Assembly: GCA_003279015.1 (NCBI GenBank)
Contig: QCBV01000005.1
Span: forward strand, 109,324-173,323
Reading direction: 5' to 3'
Length of the DNA stretch: 64,000 bases
Source: Prochlorococcus sp. AG-347-J19
GTDB taxonomy: Bacteria > Cyanobacteriota > Cyanobacteriia > PCC-6307 > Cyanobiaceae
Positions 55,277 through 64,000 of the stretch are shown here, piece by piece. A program made the translations under genes and the position numbers. The notes below the pieces were generated by a model, which worked only from the letters and a program-made list of their open reading frames with translations, was not told the origin of the DNA and did no database searches. The first letter of the stretch is position 1. Every line of letters begins with the position of its first letter.

Positions 55277-56494
55277 ATGGAAATTATTGAAAAAATAAAA
55301 ACTAATAAATCGGATGAAAACCTAACAGAAATACAAAAAATCTGTCTTCATAAATTACAATCAAGCCCTCTCCCTAATCCTAAAAGTGAACAATGGAGAC
55401 TTTCAAATAAATCAAAATTTTCAAACTTTTTAAACTACTCCGTGAATGAAAAAGATTCAAAATTTGATACACCTTTTCCAAACACTCCTCAAAGTACTAT
55501 TAGGTTAGTAATTGGTAATAATTGCCAAATTAATTTATTAGAGGAAAATTATTCAATACAGCAATTAAGTAAAGATGAATTACAAAAATATATCAAGGAA
55601 CAGTTATCTTTTTTTAAGCAAAACGAAAATTGGAGTGACCTACTAAATCTGTCTTTAAGTTGTAAAAATAATATTTTGGGATTAAAAATAAATGGATCAA
55701 AAATTCCTCCTATTGAAATTTTTAGTCATGCATCAAGTAATTCTTTAAACGCAAAAACCCTCGTAATATTTTTAGAAAAGAATTGTGATGTTGAAATATT
55801 ACAAGTAAATCTTGGCAAAGAAAACTCTTCATTATCTCAATCAACTTTCTTTTGCTTGAAAGAAAATAGTTCCGTAAATCATGGTGTTGTTTCTTACGGT
55901 GAAAATAGATCCAATCTATTAAATTCTCTCAATATAGTTCAACAAAAAAATAGTACTTACAACTTAGGATCTTTACATTTCAAATTCAATTACGCGAGAT
56001 TTGAAATTAGTATTAAACAATCTGCTGGAAACGCTAAAACAAACATCAAAGGTATGCAAATTACAAAAGAAGATGAGCAAATTTCAACCTATACAAAAAT
56101 AGAATTTAATGGCCCAAATGGATTTCTAGATCAAATTAATAAATCTCTTGCTGATGATAAATCACATGCAATATTTGAAGGTTCAATAATAGTACCGAAA
56201 ATTGCCCAGAGAACTGATGCTTCACAATTAAGCAGAAATTTACTGTTATCAAATCTCGCACAAATAGATACCAAACCTCAATTAGAAATAATTGCTGATG
56301 ATGTCAAATGCAAACATGGAGCTACAATTTCGCAACTAAATGAAGAAGAACTTTTTTATATGCGAACAAGAGGGATCACATTAACAGAAGCAAGTAAACT
56401 ACAATTAAGTTCTTACTTTCAAGAAATAATTTCATTTATTCCCGTTTCTAAAGATAAATGGGATTTGCTTGATAAACTTTTAAATGAGAATTAA
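55277..56494 (+). CDS. sufD: SufD, Fe-S cluster assembly protein
   Basis: The 405-residue SufD pairs with SufB. It is less conserved but shows KQSAGNAKTNIKGMQI, the SHAIFEGSIIVPKIAQRTDASQLSRNLLLS motif and IADDVKCKHGATISQLNEEELFYMRTRGI, the SufBD-family end. The TAA overlaps the sufS ATG (TAATG), so translation is coupled. Confidence 0.95.
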   Translation: MEIIEKIKTNKSDENLTEIQKICLHKLQSSPLPNPKSEQWRLSNKSKFSNFLNYSVNEKDSKFDTPFPNTPQSTIRLVIGNNCQINLLEENYSIQQLSKDELQKYIKEQLSFFKQNENWSDLLNLSLSCKNNILGLKINGSKIPPIEIFSHASSNSLNAKTLVIFLEKNCDVEILQVNLGKENSSLSQSTFFCLKENSSVNHGVVSYGENRSNLLNSLNIVQQKNSTYNLGSLHFKFNYARFEISIKQSAGNAKTNIKGMQITKEDEQISTYTKIEFNGPNGFLDQINKSLADDKSHAIFEGSIIVPKIAQRTDASQLSRNLLLSNLAQIDTKPQLEIIADDVKCKHGATISQLNEEELFYMRTRGITLTEASKLQLSSYFQEIISFIPVSKDKWDLLDKLLNEN

Positions 56495-57747
56495 TGGAAA
56501 CGATTCAAAATTTTCCTGAAATAACGAAGAAAGACTTTCCTCTTTTAAATAAGAACTTAAAAAGTAATGAGCAAATTATTTATTTAGACCATGCTGCAAC
56601 CACACAAAAACCAATACAAGTCTTAAAAAAAATCGATGAATATTATAAAAACTTTAATGCCAATGTACATAGAGGCGCACATCAATTAAGTGCTAAAGCA
56701 ACAGAAGAATTTGAAAATGCAAGATATTTAATTAGCAAATACATAAAAGCAAATTCAACAAAAGAAATTATTTTCACAAGAAATGCTACCGAGGCAATCA
56801 ATCTAGCAGCTAGATCATGGGGCGAATTTTCTTTAAGAGAAGACGATGAAATTCTTTTATCAATAATGGAACATCATAGCAATATTGTTCCCTGGCAAAT
56901 GGTTGCAGCAAAAAATAAATGCAAATTAAAATTTATAGGTATAGATAAGAATGGGAAATTAGATATCGACGATTTTAAATCAAAATTAACATCTAGAACT
57001 AAGCTTGTTAGCCTAGTTCATGTTAGCAATACTCTAGGTTGCTGTAATCCAATCAAAGAAATCACTAAATTAGCTAAACAAAAAGGTTCTTTAGTGTTAA
57101 TAGATGCATGTCAAAGTTTGGCGCATCAAAAACTAGATGTGATTGATCTTGAGATAGATTTTTTAGCAGGATCAGGACATAAACTTTGCGGTCCTACAGG
57201 TATTGGTTTTCTTTGGGCAAGAGAAGAAATCCTAGAAAAAATTCCTCCTTTCTTTGGAGGTGGCGAAATGATTCAAGATGTTTTTGAAGAAACAAGTACT
57301 TGGGCAGATCTACCACATAAATTTGAAGCTGGAACGCCAGCCATTGCAGAAGCAATAGGTCTTGCAGAAGCAATTAATTATATAAACACTATTGGATTGA
57401 ATAACATTCATGAATATGAAAAGACTATAACTAAATATTTATTTGAAAAATTAAATGAAATAGAAAATGTTGAAATTATAGGTCCATCACCTGATATAGA
57501 TCCAGACAGAGCATCACTTGCCACCTTTTATGTAAAAAAAATTCATTCAAACGATATTGCTGAAATTCTTGATTCAAAAGGAATTTGCATTAGAAGTGGG
57601 CATCATTGCTGTCAACCTCTTCACAGATACATTGGAATTAAATCTACGGCTAGAATTAGCATGAATTTCACAACCAATAAGGAAGAAATTGATATGTTTA
57701 TAGAAAAATTAAAAGATACTATCAATTTTCTAAAAATCAATTCTTAA
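56494..57747 (+). CDS. sufS: SufS, cysteine desulfurase
   Basis: SufS supplies sulfur from cysteine to the SufBCD scaffold. The 417-residue PLP enzyme has IYLDHAATTQKP, the PLP lysine in AGSGHKLCGPTG and the catalytic Cys in RSGHHCCQPLH near residue 370. It completes the sufBCDS operon. No sufE gene is adjacent. The last four bases (TTAA) are shared with the convergent S9 peptidase gene. Confidence 0.95.
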   Translation: METIQNFPEITKKDFPLLNKNLKSNEQIIYLDHAATTQKPIQVLKKIDEYYKNFNANVHRGAHQLSAKATEEFENARYLISKYIKANSTKEIIFTRNATEAINLAARSWGEFSLREDDEILLSIMEHHSNIVPWQMVAAKNKCKLKFIGIDKNGKLDIDDFKSKLTSRTKLVSLVHVSNTLGCCNPIKEITKLAKQKGSLVLIDACQSLAHQKLDVIDLEIDFLAGSGHKLCGPTGIGFLWAREEILEKIPPFFGGGEMIQDVFEETSTWADLPHKFEAGTPAIAEAIGLAEAINYINTIGLNNIHEYEKTITKYLFEKLNEIENVEIIGPSPDIDPDRASLATFYVKKIHSNDIAEILDSKGICIRSGHHCCQPLHRYIGIKSTARISMNFTTNKEEIDMFIEKLKDTINFLKINS

Positions 57748-59669
57748 ATATTCAAAGCATTTTTTAAAAATTCCTGAGATTTTTGCATTACTACTTCTTT
57801 ATTTTCAATATTTCTAAAACCATGCCCTTCATTATTAAAAAAAATAACATCTGAATATTTATTATTCTGAATCAAAATTTCTTGAATTTTTAAGGTTTGT
57901 TTATAAGAAATAACTGTATCTTTTTTTCCATGAAACAATAAGATAGGTTTTTTTATTTTTTTAATATGATTTATCGGTGATCTATTTATATAATCATCAT
58001 GATTTTTTGCATAATTTCCTACCAAAGAATTTAAATAATCTTTTTCAAATCTATGAGTGTTGTGATGCATATCCTTCAAATCAATAACAGGATATTTACA
58101 AATTGCTGCTGTAAAAATAGAACCATATAATAAACAATTCAGGGCAGTTAACCCACCAGAACTATTCCCAAAAATTACTACTTTTTCACTATCAACTTGA
58201 TTTGATTTAATTAATTCAAGAGCTAATGCTTTGCAATCATAAGAATCAACAATACCCCATTTATAATTCAACCTCTCTCTATATGCTTTGCCAAATCCTG
58301 ATGATCCTCCATAATTGACTTCAGCAACAAAAAATCCCCTCGACGTCCAATATTGAACTTCAGAATTATATGATCCATCAAAAAATGAAGTTGGTCCACT
58401 ATGAGCTCTAACAAAAAGCGGTGGTTTTCTAAATTTTTCAACTAGCGGCCTATATAAAAAAGAATGAGTAGATTTATCTTCAAAACCTTTAAACCAAAAA
58501 GATTCAGGTTTTGAACAATCTTTTATATATTCAGAATTTATTTCCTCAAAAACATTTGATAAAACTTCCTTTTTACAATCAATTTCAAGTAAATTTCCAA
58601 GAAAATCAGATCCATGACCTTTCAAAACTACTTTCTTCTCAAAAACACTAAAATCACTTATTGAGGTAAAAAGAGTAGAAAATTCCTTAACGAATTGAAG
58701 ATCTTTATATTGTTCAACTACTAAATTATTTTCTTTTTTTGCTAAACAAAATAAATCTTTTATATCCCCTGAAAAAAATGTTACTCCTGAGACCCACTGA
58801 GGTACTCCATATTCAACAAAATTTCTCTCTACTCTTTTTTTAATAAAAATATTCTCAATATTACTAGCATCTAAAAACAATAAGTTCCACCATCCAGAAC
58901 TATCTTCAGAACATACTAAAAGAGTTTCACTTATCCAATAAGGTTGAAAAAAAGAAACTTTTTTTTTGGCATTAATCAGCTTATCTGAGAATTTTTTTAT
59001 TTTTGTTATCTCTCCATCTAGATCAATTTGAGCAAAACAAAGATCATTTTTCTCCCAGGGCATGTATGGAAAATCCCATTCGACCCAAGAAAGTAAGCTA
59101 ACAGAAGTATTAGAAGATAATTCTCCAGCAAAATTTTTAAATTTTTTTATTCGGTAAATATCTTGTTTAGTTTTTTTTAAGTTTAAAGAAAATAAGTAAT
59201 CTCTATTATTTATTTCACATATACCATACAAGAAATTTTTTTGAGAAATAACAAATGAAGAATCAAAATTTCCATCAATTGATTTAGAGAGTTGTCTAGG
59301 TTCTTGAACTGAATCTAGAAATCTTTTTTGACTTCTACAATTTGATGCTACCTCTTTAAAAATTTGAAACCATACTGCGTTAGAAATCTGATCTATCCAT
59401 ATCAAATAAAAATTATTTTTTAAATATATACATTTATAAGATTTACCACCATATCCATGAAAGTTATTTTTAATATTGTATTTCTTACTTGTTAATTTCT
59501 GAGGAAACGCCTCTTTTTCATTAAAGCGTCTTGCAAAAATAGCATTTTCATTTTGACCTTCACCAACAAGATCAATCCAAAAAATGATATCCCTAACAAT
59601 AGTTAATTCCTTAAAAGATTTTTTTTCAGATATAGTTTGGCTAATTTTTAACTGATCATCATTACTCAT
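57744..59669 (-). CDS. S9 (prolyl oligopeptidase) family peptidase
   Basis: The 641-residue protein has an N-terminal beta-propeller-like part (to about residue 390) and a C-terminal alpha/beta hydrolase. The nucleophile Ser lies in GNSSGGLTAL, the Asp in FHGKKDTVI and the His in NEGHGF; VEVNYGGSSGFGKAYRERL is the family's oxyanion region. It may act on acyl-peptides or small peptides. No signal peptide is visible. It converges on sufS with a shared TTAA. Confidence 0.88.
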   Translation of the reverse strand: MSNDDQLKISQTISEKKSFKELTIVRDIIFWIDLVGEGQNENAIFARRFNEKEAFPQKLTSKKYNIKNNFHGYGGKSYKCIYLKNNFYLIWIDQISNAVWFQIFKEVASNCRSQKRFLDSVQEPRQLSKSIDGNFDSSFVISQKNFLYGICEINNRDYLFSLNLKKTKQDIYRIKKFKNFAGELSSNTSVSLLSWVEWDFPYMPWEKNDLCFAQIDLDGEITKIKKFSDKLINAKKKVSFFQPYWISETLLVCSEDSSGWWNLLFLDASNIENIFIKKRVERNFVEYGVPQWVSGVTFFSGDIKDLFCLAKKENNLVVEQYKDLQFVKEFSTLFTSISDFSVFEKKVVLKGHGSDFLGNLLEIDCKKEVLSNVFEEINSEYIKDCSKPESFWFKGFEDKSTHSFLYRPLVEKFRKPPLFVRAHSGPTSFFDGSYNSEVQYWTSRGFFVAEVNYGGSSGFGKAYRERLNYKWGIVDSYDCKALALELIKSNQVDSEKVVIFGNSSGGLTALNCLLYGSIFTAAICKYPVIDLKDMHHNTHRFEKDYLNSLVGNYAKNHDDYINRSPINHIKKIKKPILLFHGKKDTVISYKQTLKIQEILIQNNKYSDVIFFNNEGHGFRNIENKEVVMQKSQEFLKNALNI

Positions 59670-59746
59670 TTAAAAATTATAAAGAATGCAAATTAAAGTG
59701 CTAGTATTTTTATAGCTAAACTCTTAAGTAAAAACCTTTTTTTAAC

Positions 59747-60352
59747 GTGGCAAACCATTTTTCACAACTTGCAAAAAAGTCAAGAACAAATGGGAACGCA
59801 GAAAAAATTACAAAAGAACAAACAGGGAAGCCATCTCTAGACATTTATAAACTTGGTGATGATGTATTAAGACAAAATTCCAAAAGAATAACTAAAGTTG
59901 ACGAATCGATAAGAAAACTTGCTAGAGAAATGCTTCAAAGCATGTATGCAGCTAAAGGAATTGGACTTGCTGCACCTCAAATTGGAATCAACAAAGAGCT
60001 TCTTGTCATAGACGTAAATTTTGAAGATTCAGCAGCAGAACCTTTAATATTAATCAATCCAGAAATTACAGACTTTGGAACAACCCTTAATTCATATGAA
60101 GAAGGCTGCCTGAGTATACCTGGCGTCTATTTGAATGTGGTAAGACCATCAACTATAAAATTAAAATTTAGAGATGAAATGGGACGACCCCGTAAAATGA
60201 AAGCAGATGGACTTCTAGCGAGGTGTATTCAACACGAAATGGATCACTTAAATGGAATATTATTTGTTGATAGAGTTACATCAAAAGATGATTTGAACAA
60301 AGAACTTTTAAAAGAAGGGTTTAACGAAAAAGACGTTATCTCAATTAGTTAA
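59747..60352 (+). CDS. def: Peptide deformylase
   Basis: Removes the formyl group from nascent proteins. The 201-residue protein has the three motifs GIGLAAPQIG, EEGCLSIPG and QHEMDHLNG, which hold the metal and catalytic residues. The start is GTG at 59747, giving a 28-residue N-terminal extension before the deformylase domain (LDIYKLGDDVLR). Divergent from the S9 peptidase gene; the HIT gene follows after 4 bp. Confidence 0.95.
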   Translation: MANHFSQLAKKSRTNGNAEKITKEQTGKPSLDIYKLGDDVLRQNSKRITKVDESIRKLAREMLQSMYAAKGIGLAAPQIGINKELLVIDVNFEDSAAEPLILINPEITDFGTTLNSYEEGCLSIPGVYLNVVRPSTIKLKFRDEMGRPRKMKADGLLARCIQHEMDHLNGILFVDRVTSKDDLNKELLKEGFNEKDVISIS

Positions 60353-60356
60353 TTTA

Positions 60357-60698
60357 ATGACTGAAACAACAATATTTCAAAAAATCATTAATGAAGAAAT
60401 ACCCTGCGATAAGCTTTATGAAGATAAGTTTTGTATTGCGTTTAATGATATCCAGGCACAAGCACCAGTACATTTTTTAGTGATTCCTAAAAAGCCAATA
60501 ATCAGTTTATTAGAGTGTATTGAGCAAGATGCAAATTTATTAGGGCATTTACTTTATGTTGGTAGCAAAATAGCTAAATCAAAAAATTTAACTAATTGGA
60601 GAACAGTAATTAACACTGGAGCAGAATCGGGACAAACAGTTTTTCATTTACATATTCATTTTTTATCTGGAAGAAAAATGAATTGGCCTCCAGGTTAA
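60357..60698 (+). CDS. HIT-family (HINT-type) nucleotide hydrolase
   Basis: A 113-residue histidine-triad protein with TIFQKIINEEIPCDKLYED at the start and the catalytic triad HLHIHFLSGRKMNWPPG at the end. Such proteins hydrolyse AMP-linked lysine or similar adducts. It directly follows def and is likely in an operon with it. Confidence 0.92.
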   Translation: MTETTIFQKIINEEIPCDKLYEDKFCIAFNDIQAQAPVHFLVIPKKPIISLLECIEQDANLLGHLLYVGSKIAKSKNLTNWRTVINTGAESGQTVFHLHIHFLSGRKMNWPPG

Positions 60699-60744
60699 AA
60701 CTCTCGAAAGAAATATTAATGGGTTATAAATAAATAAAAACAAA

Positions 60745-61023
60745 ATGAATACTCCAGAGTCCTTAAATACAGAATCTAAAAATTTATTCAATTTAATTTC
60801 AAAAAATTGGGAAGAGCTAGATGATTCACTCAAAACTAAGTTAATAAAAATTTGGAAAGTTTTAACTTATAAATGGCAATTACAAATTTTATTTAATTTA
60901 CCTTTTCTACTATGGTGGGCATTAGATAAATCTTTTCCAAAAGTTCATGAATTTGATGCAACAATCTTGAATTACTTGAATTTACCTGACTGGGCACTTT
61001 CATTTATTGGCTTTGGTCAATAG
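60745..61023 (+). CDS. Small protein with C-terminal hydrophobic segment
   Basis: The 92-residue protein has a soluble helical N-terminal part (SKNLFNLISKNWEELDDSLKTKLIKIWKVL), then a hydrophobic segment (LQILFNLPFLLWWALD) and an aromatic C-terminus (LPDWALSFIGFGQ). Family unknown. It lies between the HIT gene and the ABC transporter gene on the same strand and may be co-transcribed with the transporter. Confidence 0.7.
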   Translation: MNTPESLNTESKNLFNLISKNWEELDDSLKTKLIKIWKVLTYKWQLQILFNLPFLLWWALDKSFPKVHEFDATILNYLNLPDWALSFIGFGQ

Positions 61024-61065
61024 ACTGCTAATAGTTATAATTTATCTCATAACACTAGTCGAGTA

Positions 61066-63048
61066 ATGAATAAAGCAGTTAATAATAAATCCAAAATACT
61101 GTACCAATTACAAAAATTAAGGAAGCTATCGCAGCCGTTTTTTCTTCCAATAGACCAATGCAATGGATTCCAATTCATATGGCTTTTGATTTCTCTTTTA
61201 TTTTGTGTTGGTGGAGTAGTACTTGTTGGTCTTACAGGAATAATAAGTTTTTTTGAAAGCTTTCAACCAATTTTTCTTGAAAAGTATTTCGGAGGTGTAG
61301 TAAGTACTGTCAATTCAATTTGGGCTGAGAGTTGGGGATTGCTTTTCTCTGCATTATTTCTAATTGGATCGGGAAGCTTTTTCAGCTTAAGACGTCAATT
61401 AAAAAACCGTAGATGGTTACATTGGTTATTCCTCGCGATAATTGTATTAATGCTTTTAGCTGTAAACGGAATAAACGCAGGTATTGGATTCATTGCAAGA
61501 GATTTAACAAATGCTTTAGTAGAAAAACAAGAAGATGGATTTTATCGGATATTGGGGATTTACGCTTGTTGTTTCGCTGTGGCTCTACCAATACGGGTTT
61601 CCCAGATATTTTTTACATATAAGTTAGGAATAATTTGGAGAGAATGGCTTTCAAAAAGTCTAGTCAAAGATTATATGACCAATAAAGCTTATTACCAGTT
61701 AAATCCCAATGATGAAGAACAAACCGATGTAGATAATCCTGATCAAAGAATCACAGATGATACCCGAGCTTTTACCGGGCAAAGTCTCTCTTTCACATTA
61801 GGTATTTTTGATGCCTTACTAACATTTTCACTTAATATTCTTATTTTATGGAGTATTAGTACAACACTTACTTTTTCTTTATTTGGTTACGCCGCATTTG
61901 CGACTTCTATCCTCTTAATTGCTGGAAAAAATCTTGTAAAGATTGACTTTGATCAACTCAGATATGAAGCAGATTTTCGATATGGCTTAGTACATATTCG
62001 AGATAATGCTGAATCAATAGCCTTTTACTCTGGGGAGAATCCTGAGCGAAGTGAAACTGAAAGACGCTTAGGAGAAGTGGTGAGAAACTTTAATTTACTG
62101 ATTATATGGAGAGTAATAATAGACGTCATGAGAAGATCCATTAATTATGCTGGAAATTTCTTTCCATATTTAATAATGGCAATCCCTTACTTTAAAGGTG
62201 ATATTGATTATGGACGCTTTATTCAGGCAAGCTTTGCATTTGGAATGGTTGAAGGTTCGTTATTTTTCATTGTTAATCAAATCGAAGAACTTGCAAAATT
62301 TACTGCTGGTATTGGCAGATTAGAAGGATTCCAATCAAAAGTTGAATCCATTAGTCAAACCAACCCAACAAGCAATCAAAATGTTATTTCAGATTATCCC
62401 TCAATTCTTATTAATAATGCTGACCTTTGCCCACCAGGATCAAATAAAACAATAATTAAAAATTTAAATTTGAGCATCGACAATAATCAATCACTATTGG
62501 TAGTAGGACCATCCGGGTGCGGAAAAACATCTTTACTAAGGATGATTAGTGGTTTATGGGAACCCGATCAGGGAGTAATTAAAAAACCAAAAATTGGGGA
62601 ATTATTATTCATACCTCAAAAACCATATATGCTACTTGGTTCTTTAAGGGAACAATTATGTTATCCCACAGAAGTCAAGAAATTTAGTGATGAACATCTC
62701 ACTTCTGTACTTCATGAAGTAAATTTAAAAACTTTAGTGGATCGATATCCTAATCTTGATATCAAACAAGATTGGCCACGAATTCTTTCCTTAGGCGAGC
62801 AACAAAGATTGGCTTTTGCAAGACTCTTACTAAATTCTCCAAGATTTGCAGTACTTGATGAAGCAACAAGTGCTTTAGATATTAACACTGAAAAAAAACT
62901 ATACAGTTTACTTAAGGAAAGAGAACTTTCTCTTATCAGTGTTGGACATAGACCTAGCTTAAAAGATTTTCACGAGAATATTTTAGAATTAAATGGATTG
63001 GGAGACTGGCAATTATTGACGTCTGATAAGTATAATTTTAAGGATTAA
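61066..63048 (+). CDS. ABC transporter, fused permease-ATPase (SbmA/YddA, ABCD-like)
   Basis: The 660-residue protein has an N-terminal ABC_membrane_2 permease of about six spans and a C-terminal ATPase with Walker A GPSGCGKTSL, signature LSLGEQQRLAFAR, Walker B FAVLDEATSALD and a switch His in SVGHR. The HWLFLAIIVLMLLAVNGINAGIGF and IWREWLSKSLVKDYM segments mark the YddA/SbmA family. Proposed substrates include peptides, cobalamin or fatty acids; none can be assigned. The hli-like gene follows after 8 bp. Confidence 0.9.
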   Translation: MNKAVNNKSKILYQLQKLRKLSQPFFLPIDQCNGFQFIWLLISLLFCVGGVVLVGLTGIISFFESFQPIFLEKYFGGVVSTVNSIWAESWGLLFSALFLIGSGSFFSLRRQLKNRRWLHWLFLAIIVLMLLAVNGINAGIGFIARDLTNALVEKQEDGFYRILGIYACCFAVALPIRVSQIFFTYKLGIIWREWLSKSLVKDYMTNKAYYQLNPNDEEQTDVDNPDQRITDDTRAFTGQSLSFTLGIFDALLTFSLNILILWSISTTLTFSLFGYAAFATSILLIAGKNLVKIDFDQLRYEADFRYGLVHIRDNAESIAFYSGENPERSETERRLGEVVRNFNLLIIWRVIIDVMRRSINYAGNFFPYLIMAIPYFKGDIDYGRFIQASFAFGMVEGSLFFIVNQIEELAKFTAGIGRLEGFQSKVESISQTNPTSNQNVISDYPSILINNADLCPPGSNKTIIKNLNLSIDNNQSLLVVGPSGCGKTSLLRMISGLWEPDQGVIKKPKIGELLFIPQKPYMLLGSLREQLCYPTEVKKFSDEHLTSVLHEVNLKTLVDRYPNLDIKQDWPRILSLGEQQRLAFARLLLNSPRFAVLDEATSALDINTEKKLYSLLKERELSLISVGHRPSLKDFHENILELNGLGDWQLLTSDKYNFKD

Positions 63049-63056
63049 CAAAAAAA

Positions 63057-63332
63057 ATGAATTCGAAAGAAGAACAAACTAACTCTGAAGTCAATAATCT
63101 AGAGAATGAGAGTTTTATAGAACAGCAGAAAGATCCAAATTATATCAATGAACAAATTGGAGATAATCAATTAGATGAAAAATCGATAGAAATTAAAGAT
63201 GAATATAAATTTGGATGGAGTAGTTATTCTGAAAAAACTAATGGAAGATTTGCAATGATTGGCTTTCTTTCAATAATATTGATTGAACTATTGAGTAAAC
63301 AATCGTTTTTAAAATGGGCAGGAATCCTATAA
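63057..63332 (+). CDS. HLIP-type protein with acidic N-terminal extension
   Basis: A 91-residue protein. The first ~50 residues are acidic and Asn/Gln/Glu-rich, and the C-terminal ~40 form an HLIP-like span: FGWSSYSEKTNGRFAMIGFLSIILIELLSKQSF, with the E-x2-N-x-R chlorophyll-binding core. It is coupled to the ABC transporter gene by an 8-bp spacing and its stop abuts the stop of the convergent gene. It is likely a thylakoid protein. Confidence 0.85.
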   Translation: MNSKEEQTNSEVNNLENESFIEQQKDPNYINEQIGDNQLDEKSIEIKDEYKFGWSSYSEKTNGRFAMIGFLSIILIELLSKQSFLKWAGIL

Positions 63333-64000
63333 TTAATCATCAAATCTAGAACTGTTATCTCTGGGTTTTTTCTTGTTTGTTCCAACGTTATATCTGCTAT
63401 TTTGATTTTTTGAACTTGATCTAGCTGAAGAGCTTACTCTACGAGTCTCACGTGTTTTTTTAGCTTGACTAGCATCTTTAAATGAAGCATCTTCTACTTG
63501 AGCTGTTGAGGTTTGCTGCCTAATAGGGGATCTAGTAGGTTTCTTTCTTAATGGAGAAGAATCAGCAGGAGGTGAGATATTATCTTGTCTAGAAACTGTA
63601 CGATTCATTCTGGGTCTTGAACCTGTTTTAACTTCATCACGAGATAAATTTCTTCTTTCACCAAAGTTATTTGTTTCTGGTTGTTTCCTATTTCTATCTT
63701 CAGAAGTCTGTCTTCTCCTTCTTATAGGCTCGTCGTCATTTTCAAATTGACTAATTCCCCTTGTAGATGGCCTACTTCTACTTGCTGCAGCAGAGGGTAT
63801 GGCTCTTGAAACATTCCTCCTACGAGATCTCCCCTCCGTAAAGTCTTCTTCAAATTCATCTTCTTGAGGTTTAAATCTTCTAGAGGGTCTTTCAGATTCT
63901 TCAAACCTATCATAATCGTCATTAAATCGACCTCTAGAATTTCTTGGAACATCAGAAATAGGATCATCATCAAAATAAGATGACCTTCTAGCTTGATCAG
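63333..64000 (-). CDS. Arg/Ser/Asp-rich disordered protein (partial, N-terminus beyond right edge), possibly Ycf66
   Basis: An open minus-strand frame runs without a stop from the right edge to the stop at 63333, giving at least 221 residues. All of it is low-complexity: RSRRRNVSRA, EPIRRRRQTSEDR and RETRRVSSSARSSSKNQ alternate with acidic patches (FEEDFTEG). A Met at 63608 is internal, not the start. Ycf66 proteins have a membrane N-terminal part and such a tail, so Ycf66 is a candidate, but the diagnostic N-terminus is outside the window. Confidence 0.7.
   Translation of the reverse strand, partial: DQARRSSYFDDDPISDVPRNSRGRFNDDYDRFEESERPSRRFKPQEDEFEEDFTEGRSRRRNVSRAIPSAAASRSRPSTRGISQFENDDEPIRRRRQTSEDRNRKQPETNNFGERRNLSRDEVKTGSRPRMNRTVSRQDNISPPADSSPLRKKPTRSPIRQQTSTAQVEDASFKDASQAKKTRETRRVSSSARSSSKNQNSRYNVGTNKKKPRDNSSRFDD

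Overview
This window reads as chromosomal DNA of a high-light-adapted Prochlorococcus. The DNA is strongly AT-rich, intergenic gaps are tiny, and many genes overlap. The gene set is cyanobacterial: RpaA and RpaB, Ycf3, zeta-carotene desaturase, NdhO, a CRR7-type protein, Ycf33, a PetL-like peptide and high-light-inducible proteins. The assignment is inferred from gene content and protein style, without a database search. I see no prophage, insertion sequence, CRISPR array or rRNA operon. The one RNA gene I can support is tRNA-Asn(GUU).

Layout. 1-8.2 kb: plsX (partial), rpaB, radA, ycf3, a copper P-type ATPase, tmk, holB and rpaA, so both RpaA/RpaB regulators lie about 7 kb apart. 8.2-10.5 kb: the emptiest stretch, with a small acidic protein, tRNA-Asn with a duplicated terminator arm, a lone ABC ATPase and a UPF0367 protein. 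10.5-24.3 kb: cysK, a J-domain protein, ndhO, an epimerase, a LpxB-like glycosyltransferase, an A-type Fe-S carrier, zds, hemD, rbfA, ycf33, a GST, a crr7-like gene, aroK, a tandem 6-PTPS protein joined to a RibD-type reductase, and a FemAB-like protein. 24.3-35 kb: DUF4346, petL-like, rimO, VKOR-thioredoxin, frameshifted nadB, a PDZ/radical-SAM protein, tolC, an IMPase, a YihY protein and an hli gene. 35-45.4 kb: DUF2973, a DegP/HtrA protease, ABC-F, several microproteins (one Nif11-like, one twin CX3C), a ribbon-helix-helix regulator, and an ion-transport block with NDH-2. 45.4-64 kb: cysH, coaX, bcp, a phosphopantetheinyl transferase, rarA, pgm, sufBCDS, an S9 peptidase, def, a HIT protein, an SbmA/YddA-like ABC transporter, an hli-like gene and the tail of an Arg/Ser-rich protein that may be Ycf66.

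How the genes fit together. Most are housekeeping and photosynthesis-support functions. Themes are iron-sulfur assembly (sufBCDS and an A-type carrier), sulfur assimilation (cysH, cysK), light and circadian transcriptional output (rpaA, rpaB, two hli genes), thylakoid complex assembly (ycf3, ndhO, crr7, petL, VKOR) and K+/Na+ homeostasis. Compaction is extreme. Five convergent pairs end on one shared TTAA or TTAG, and two divergent pairs have touching or near-touching start codons.

The points most worth checking are the poly-G frameshift in nadB, the repeat-rich N-terminal extension of PlsX, the tandem PTPS protein with one degenerate half, several conserved-looking microproteins, and an unknown gene where sufR might be expected. 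I did not find a clear, wholly new multi-gene system.
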